A stretch of DNA of 64,000 bases from Pseudomonadota bacterium (GTDB taxonomy: Bacteria; Pseudomonadota; Alphaproteobacteria; Rhizobiales; Xanthobacteraceae), in the NCBI GenBank assembly GCA_023404675.1, contig JAEYAW010000020.1, forward strand, positions 124,001 through 188,000, read 5' to 3'. Below the pieces are notes generated by a model. It made no database searches, was not told where the DNA came from, and was given only the letters and a program-made list of their open reading frames with translations. Positions within the stretch are counted from its first letter, which is position 1. The number at the start of each line of letters is the position of its first letter. Positions 59,898 through 64,000 of this stretch are shown here, piece by piece. Position numbers and translations under genes: made by a program.

Positions 59898-61304
59898 TTA
59901 TTTCTCCGTCACCGGAACCAAGCCGCCAAGCGCCTCGACCAGCTCGCGGAAACGCGCGCCGCGCATCTCGAAATTGCGGAACTGATCGAACGAGGCGCAG
60001 GCGGGCGAGAGCAGAACCACGGGATCGGCAAGGCCCGAGTCCGCTGCATCCTGCGCCGCCTCCGGCACCGCGCGCTCGAGCGTCTCGCAGATCACGTGCG
60101 GCACGCGATCCCCCAGCGTCGCGGCGAACGCCTGCGCCGCCTCGCCGATCAGATAGGCCTTGCGGATGCGCGGAAAGAACTCCGCGAGCGAGGCAATGCC
60201 GCCACTCTTCTGCTGACCGCCCGCGATCCAGAAAATGTCGCCCAGCGAAGACAGTGCGCGCGCCGTGGCATCGGCGTTGGTGCCCTTCGAGTCGTTGATG
60301 AACAGCACGTTGGCGCGTCGCCCGACCTGCTCCATGCGATGGGCCAGGCCCGCAAAACTGCGCAGGCCCCCCTGCAGGACGGGCAGCGACACGCCGAGCG
60401 CCAGTGCGGCTGCGGCAGCGCAGGCTGCGTTCTGTGCGTTGTGCAGCCCGCGCAGCGAACCGATGCCGCCGATCTGCGCGATCTCGCTGCGCGCCCCGCC
60501 CGAGGCGCGGTAGAGAATTTCATGATCGGCATAGAGGCCGTCAGCCAGCGGCCGCTTCACGGAAATGCGCACCGTGTGCACGCCCGCCTGTTCGGCGCGA
60601 TCCGCCGTTGCCTGTGCCCACTGATCGTCCACCCCGACGACAGCAGTGCCGCCGCGCTGAACCCCCATGATGAGGCGCTCCTTCACCGCGGCGTAGTGCG
60701 CCATGGTGCCGTGCCGGTCGAGGTGATCCTCGGTGACGTTGAGCAGAATGCCGACGGACGGATCGAGCGAGGGCGTCAGGTCGATCTGGAAGGACGACAT
60801 CTCGATCACGTGCACGCGGCCGAGCCGTGGCGGCTCCAGCGACAGGATCGCGGTGCCGATATTGCCGCCGACCTGCACGTCGTGCCCGGCGGCCTGCATC
60901 AGATGGCCGATCAGCGCGGTGGTGGTGGACTTGCCGTTGGTCCCGGTGATGGCGACGAACGGCGCGCTCGGCGCGTGCCGCCGCCGCTCGCGGCAGAACA
61001 GTTCGACATCGCCGATCACCTCGACGCCCGCCTCGCGCGCGGCGAGCACCGTCCAGTGCGGCGCGGGATGGGTCAGCGGCACGCCGGGCGTCAGCACCAG
61101 AGCGGCAAGGTTCTGCCACGACATCCCGCGCAGGTTGGCGGTGATGAAGCCGGCCTTCGCCGCCTCCGCCATGCGCTCGGAGCTGTCGTCGCTCGCGATG
61201 ACTTCCGCCCCGCCTGCGCGCAGCGCGTGACAGCTCGCCAGCCCCGAACCGCCGAGACCGAACACGGCCACGGTGCGGCTTGCGAAGGATGTGATGGGGA
61301 TCAT
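59898..61304 (-). CDS. murD: UDP-N-acetylmuramoyl-L-alanine--D-glutamate ligase
   Basis: This 468-aa Mur ligase adds D-Glu. The UDP-binding start is VAVFGLGGSGLASCHAL (about residues 13-29), the P-loop is ITGTNGKSTTTALIGH (about 119-134), IEMSSFQIDLTPSLDPSVGILLNVTEDHLDRHG carries catalytic Glu/His residues, and the C-terminal domain has NDSKGTNADATARALSS. The product is cytoplasmic. The gene is 117 nt after mraY and is followed by the opposite-strand LOG gene at its 3' side. Confidence 0.97.
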   Translation of the reverse strand: MIPITSFASRTVAVFGLGGSGLASCHALRAGGAEVIASDDSSERMAEAAKAGFITANLRGMSWQNLAALVLTPGVPLTHPAPHWTVLAAREAGVEVIGDVELFCRERRRHAPSAPFVAITGTNGKSTTTALIGHLMQAAGHDVQVGGNIGTAILSLEPPRLGRVHVIEMSSFQIDLTPSLDPSVGILLNVTEDHLDRHGTMAHYAAVKERLIMGVQRGGTAVVGVDDQWAQATADRAEQAGVHTVRISVKRPLADGLYADHEILYRASGGARSEIAQIGGIGSLRGLHNAQNAACAAAAALALGVSLPVLQGGLRSFAGLAHRMEQVGRRANVLFINDSKGTNADATARALSSLGDIFWIAGGQQKSGGIASLAEFFPRIRKAYLIGEAAQAFAATLGDRVPHVICETLERAVPEAAQDAADSGLADPVVLLSPACASFDQFRNFEMRGARFRELVEALGGLVPVTEK

Positions 61305-61421
61305 TGATAAACTCCGTCATGGCCGGGGCTCGTGCCCGCCATCCGTGTCCTTCAAACTCAAACCATGGCACGTGGGGGACCACGGCGGATTGATCTGTCT
61401 CCAGATTCTTCGTTCAATCAA

Positions 61422-62507
61422 TCACCGCAGCTTGAGCGTCGAGAGGCCGGCGATCGCCAGCATCACCGAGATGATCCAGAACCGGATCACCACCTGCGGC
61501 TCGGTCCAGCCCAGCTGCTCGAAGTGATGATGGATCGGCGCCATCTTGAACACGCGCTTGCCGGTGAGCTTGAACGACACCACCTGCACGATCACCGACA
61601 CCGCTTCCAGCACGAACAGCCCGCCGATCACCGCCAGCACGATCTCGTGCTTGGTGGCCACCGCGATGGTGCCCAGCATGCCGCCCAGCGCCAGCGAGCC
61701 GGTATCGCCCATGAAGATCGACGCAGGCGGCGCATTGAACCACAGGAAGCCGAGACCCGCGCCGAGCACCGCGCCGCACAGCACCGACAGCTCGCCGGTG
61801 CCCGCCACGTAGTGAACCTGAAGATAGTCGGCGAACACCGCGTTGCCGACCAGATAGGCGATCATGCCGAAGGACGCGGAGGCGATCATCACCGGCACGA
61901 TGGCGAGCCCGTCGAGCCCGTCGGTGAGATTCACCGCATTGCCTGCGCCAACGATGATGAAGGCCGCGAACACGACGAAGAACCAGCCGAGATTGATCGC
62001 AACCTCCTTGAAGACCGGAATCACCAGCGACGTCGCGAACGGATCGCGACCCAGCAGGATGATGGCGAGGCAGGCGCACGCCGCGATGATCCCCTCGATC
62101 GCAAGGCGACTGCGCCCGGAAAATCCGTTGTGGCTCTGCTTGGTGACCTTCAGATAGTCGTCGTAAAATCCGACGAGACCGAAGCCGAGCGTCACGGCGA
62201 GCACGATCCAGACATAGGGATTCTTCAGGTTCGCCCACAGCAGCGTGCTGACCGTGAGGCCCGACAGGATCATCAGGCCGCCCATGGTGGGCGTGCCTTT
62301 TTTCGTCATCAGATGCGACTGCGGCCCGTCCGTGCGGATCGGTTGGCCCTTGCCCTGCCGCAGGCGCAGATTGTCGATGATCCACGGCCCGAACAGAAAA
62401 ACGAAGAGCGCGCCGGTCACCATCGCGCCGCCAGTGCGGAAGGTGATATAACGGAACACGTTGAACACCGGGACCGAGCCCGAAATATCAATCAACCAAT
62501 ACAGCAT
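61422..62507 (-). CDS. mraY: Phospho-N-acetylmuramoyl-pentapeptide transferase
   Basis: This 361-aa, ten-span enzyme makes lipid I. Catalytic aspartates are in GFYDDYLKVTK (about residues 115-125), NAVNLTDGLDGLA and FMGDTGSLALGG; the uridine-binding loop APIHHHFEQLGW is near the C-terminus. The early motif TKKGTPTMGGL is typical. The ATG at 62507 was chosen, with AGGAC 7 nt upstream, over a TTG one codon earlier. It follows murF by 36 nt. Confidence 0.98.
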   Translation of the reverse strand: MLYWLIDISGSVPVFNVFRYITFRTGGAMVTGALFVFLFGPWIIDNLRLRQGKGQPIRTDGPQSHLMTKKGTPTMGGLMILSGLTVSTLLWANLKNPYVWIVLAVTLGFGLVGFYDDYLKVTKQSHNGFSGRSRLAIEGIIAACACLAIILLGRDPFATSLVIPVFKEVAINLGWFFVVFAAFIIVGAGNAVNLTDGLDGLAIVPVMIASASFGMIAYLVGNAVFADYLQVHYVAGTGELSVLCGAVLGAGLGFLWFNAPPASIFMGDTGSLALGGMLGTIAVATKHEIVLAVIGGLFVLEAVSVIVQVVSFKLTGKRVFKMAPIHHHFEQLGWTEPQVVIRFWIISVMLAIAGLSTLKLR

Positions 62508-62543
62508 CAAATCGTCCTATCCGCCAGATCGTCCGGCAATCCG

Positions 62544-63974
62544 TCACGTCGCGGCATCGTCGCGCGCGTCCTGAGCCACAAATCGCTTCTCCAGCGCCGA
62601 GACGATCGGCTTCATCTTCGAACCGAGCGATCCCTTGACCATCAGCGCGTCGCCCGCGCGCACGGCGGCGAGCACCTGCGGCTGCAAGACCGCCGAATTC
62701 GGCGCATGGGCGCCGCGCCGGTCGGGAGGAAGCGCATTCCACAGCTGCTGCATCAGCGGACCGCAGCAGTAGACGAGGTCGATGCGATTGTCGTCCACCG
62801 CCTTCGCAAGGGCGCGATGCATGTCCGGCCCGCCAGGGCCGAGTTCGAGCATGTCGCCGAGCACCGCGATCCGACGACCGCCGCCTTCGACCGCCGCCGC
62901 GCCGAGCACCGACAGCGCCGCCGCCATGGAGGCCGGATTGGCGTTGTAGCTCTCGTCGATCAGCGTCGCGGTCCCGCCGGCGACCTCCAGCGTATGGCGA
63001 ACGCCCCGGCCGGCCGGCGCGTGAATCTGCGACAGCGACAGCGCGGCACGCACCAGATCGCCGCCGGCCAGCGACACGGCGGCAAGCACGGCCAGCGAGT
63101 TCATCGCCTGATGCCGCCCCGGCATCCCGAGCTTGTAGGTGATGTCGTGGCCGATGATGTCGGCGTGCAGCGCCGAGCACGTGGAGTGCAGGGCAAGATC
63201 GATCAGCCGCGCCGTTGCCGTTTCATGCGTACCGAACGGCACGACGCGCGCGCCGGCCGCCTGCGCCGCGCGCGCCAGCCGCCCGAACTGGCTGTTGTCG
63301 CGGTTGAGGATGGCGGCGCCATCCGGTTCGAGGCCGAGGAAGATCTCGGCCTTGGCATCCGCGATCGCCTCGATGCCGGAAAAGAACTCCAGATGAACCG
63401 GCTCGATGGTGGTGATGATCGCCACGTGCGGGCGCACCATCTTCACCAGCGGCTCGATCTCGCCGGCGTGATTCATGCCGATCTCGAACACCGCGAAGCG
63501 CGCATCGGCGGGGCAACGCGCCAACGACAGCGGCACGCCCCAGTGATTGTTGAACGAGGCGACGGACGCGTGCGTCAGCCCCTGCGCGGCCAGGACATGG
63601 CGCAGCATTTCCTTGGTCGAGGTCTTGCCGACCGATCCCGTCACGGCGATCACGTGTCCCCGCAAGCGCTTGCGCGCGGCCCGCGCAAGATCGCGCAGCC
63701 CGTCGAGCACATCCGGCACCACCAGAAGACGCGCGTCGGGCCCGAAGCGCGAACGCTGGCTGTCCGCGATCACCGCGAAGGCCGCGCCCGTGTCCAGCGC
63801 CGCGGTGACGAAGTCATGTCCGTCATGCACGTCGCCCTTGATGGCGAAGTAGGCGTCGCCCGATGCGACGGTGCGGCTGTCGATGGACAGGCCGCCAACC
63901 ACATCGGGCAGATCGCCCGCCCGCGATGCGCGCATCGCCCGCACCATCTCGTAGGTCTGCCACAGCGCCATCAT
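62544..63974 (-). CDS. murF: UDP-N-acetylmuramoyl-tripeptide--D-alanyl-D-alanine ligase
   Basis: This 476-aa Mur ligase adds D-Ala-D-Ala. The N-terminal domain has GLSIDSRTVASGDAYFAIKG (about residues 28-47), the P-loop ITVTGSVGKTSTKEML region is at about 110-120 (GSVGKTSTKEML), and EIGMNHAGEIEPL, DESYNANPASM and LGDMLELG follow. The start ATGATG overlaps the murE stop by 4 nt. The downstream mraY gene starts 36 nt later, so the unit is an operon. Confidence 0.97.
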   Translation of the reverse strand: MMALWQTYEMVRAMRASRAGDLPDVVGGLSIDSRTVASGDAYFAIKGDVHDGHDFVTAALDTGAAFAVIADSQRSRFGPDARLLVVPDVLDGLRDLARAARKRLRGHVIAVTGSVGKTSTKEMLRHVLAAQGLTHASVASFNNHWGVPLSLARCPADARFAVFEIGMNHAGEIEPLVKMVRPHVAIITTIEPVHLEFFSGIEAIADAKAEIFLGLEPDGAAILNRDNSQFGRLARAAQAAGARVVPFGTHETATARLIDLALHSTCSALHADIIGHDITYKLGMPGRHQAMNSLAVLAAVSLAGGDLVRAALSLSQIHAPAGRGVRHTLEVAGGTATLIDESYNANPASMAAALSVLGAAAVEGGGRRIAVLGDMLELGPGGPDMHRALAKAVDDNRIDLVYCCGPLMQQLWNALPPDRRGAHAPNSAVLQPQVLAAVRAGDALMVKGSLGSKMKPIVSALEKRFVAQDARDDAAT

Positions 63975-64000
63975 GCCACCTTCGAGGCCAGCGCCGCGGC
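63971..64000 (-). CDS. murE: C-terminal end of murE (runs off the window)
   Basis: Only nine codons and a TGA stop are in the window (the residues read AAALASKVA). The stop overlaps the murF start by 4 nt (ATGA). The assignment rests on the murE-murF order universal in this cluster; the protein itself cannot be recognised from nine residues. Confidence 0.55.
   Translation of the reverse strand, partial: AAALASKVA

Noticed and set aside
1..64000. Mobile elements, CRISPR arrays, tRNA genes, restriction or toxin systems
   Set aside because: No regularly spaced direct repeats, transposase or integrase motifs, tRNA-like cloverleaf, or defence-gene motifs were found on reading both strands. The region is core genome apart from the first 4 kb.

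Overview
This 64 kb window is GC-rich chromosomal DNA from an alphaproteobacterium, most likely of the Bradyrhizobiaceae/Nitrobacteraceae (Bradyrhizobium, Rhodopseudomonas, Nitrobacter, Afipia/Oligotropha group). The evidence is a C4-pathway 5-aminolevulinate synthase, a stand-alone F0 ATP synthase operon with two b-type subunits, the ctaC-ctaD-ctaB-(small ORF)-ctaG-ctaE-DUF983-SURF1-thrC-M16 peptidase order, and a dcw cluster running murE-murF-mraY-murD-ftsW-murG-murC-murB-ddl-ftsQ-ftsA-ftsZ-lpxC-bamD-recN. I cannot name the species. No tRNA, rRNA, CRISPR array, insertion sequence or prophage was seen. Most of the window is core genome.

Layout. 1-4.2 kb: a small accessory catabolic/regulatory region with a truncated UbiD-family decarboxylase, a divergent MarR regulator, a VOC ring-cleaving dioxygenase-like protein and an AraC regulator, with several palindromes between the genes. 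4.3-15.5 kb: a chemoreceptor, an MBL-fold hydrolase, hemA, a very large transporter-fused hybrid histidine kinase with a convergent LuxR-type response regulator (CrbS/CrbR-like), and an MHS-family transporter ending at a strong terminator. 15.5-20.1 kb: YjbQ, a small envelope protein and a DsbA-like isomerase on the minus strand, then the F0 operon atpI-atpB-atpE-atpF'-atpF with a hairpin after atpE and a 16-bp-stem terminator. 20.2-31.1 kb, all minus strand: a lipoprotein, a GNAT acetyltransferase, an M16 peptidase, thrC and the aa3 cytochrome c oxidase operon with assembly factors. 31.5-37.9 kb, plus strand: an IalB-like protein, tldD, lepB, ligA and an MFS exporter. 37.9-42.4 kb, minus strand: a Bcr/CflA exporter, an Xaa-Pro aminopeptidase and prmA, with one 63-aa plus-strand ORF. 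Two perfect DnaA boxes lie in the prmA/ghrA divergent region. 43.5-64 kb: recN, bamD and lpxC, then the dcw cluster on the minus strand, interrupted by two plus-strand genes (a DUF4239 membrane protein and a LOG-family protein).

How the genes work together. The minus-strand run from murE to ddl makes UDP-MurNAc-pentapeptide, lipid I and lipid II; FtsQ, FtsA, FtsZ and FtsW build the divisome; LpxC and BamD serve outer-membrane synthesis. HemA and CtaB supply the heme used by the ctaCDE oxidase, CtaG and SURF1 help assemble it, and the F0 operon encodes the membrane part of the ATP synthase driven by the resulting proton gradient.

No clearly new multi-gene system was found. The best leads are regulatory: a helically phased TTTACC array (CtrA-like) upstream of ftsQ and a related motif upstream of lpxC, the DnaA-box pair upstream of prmA, a 6-5-6 palindrome shared by two distant intergenic regions, and the two genes inserted in the dcw cluster.
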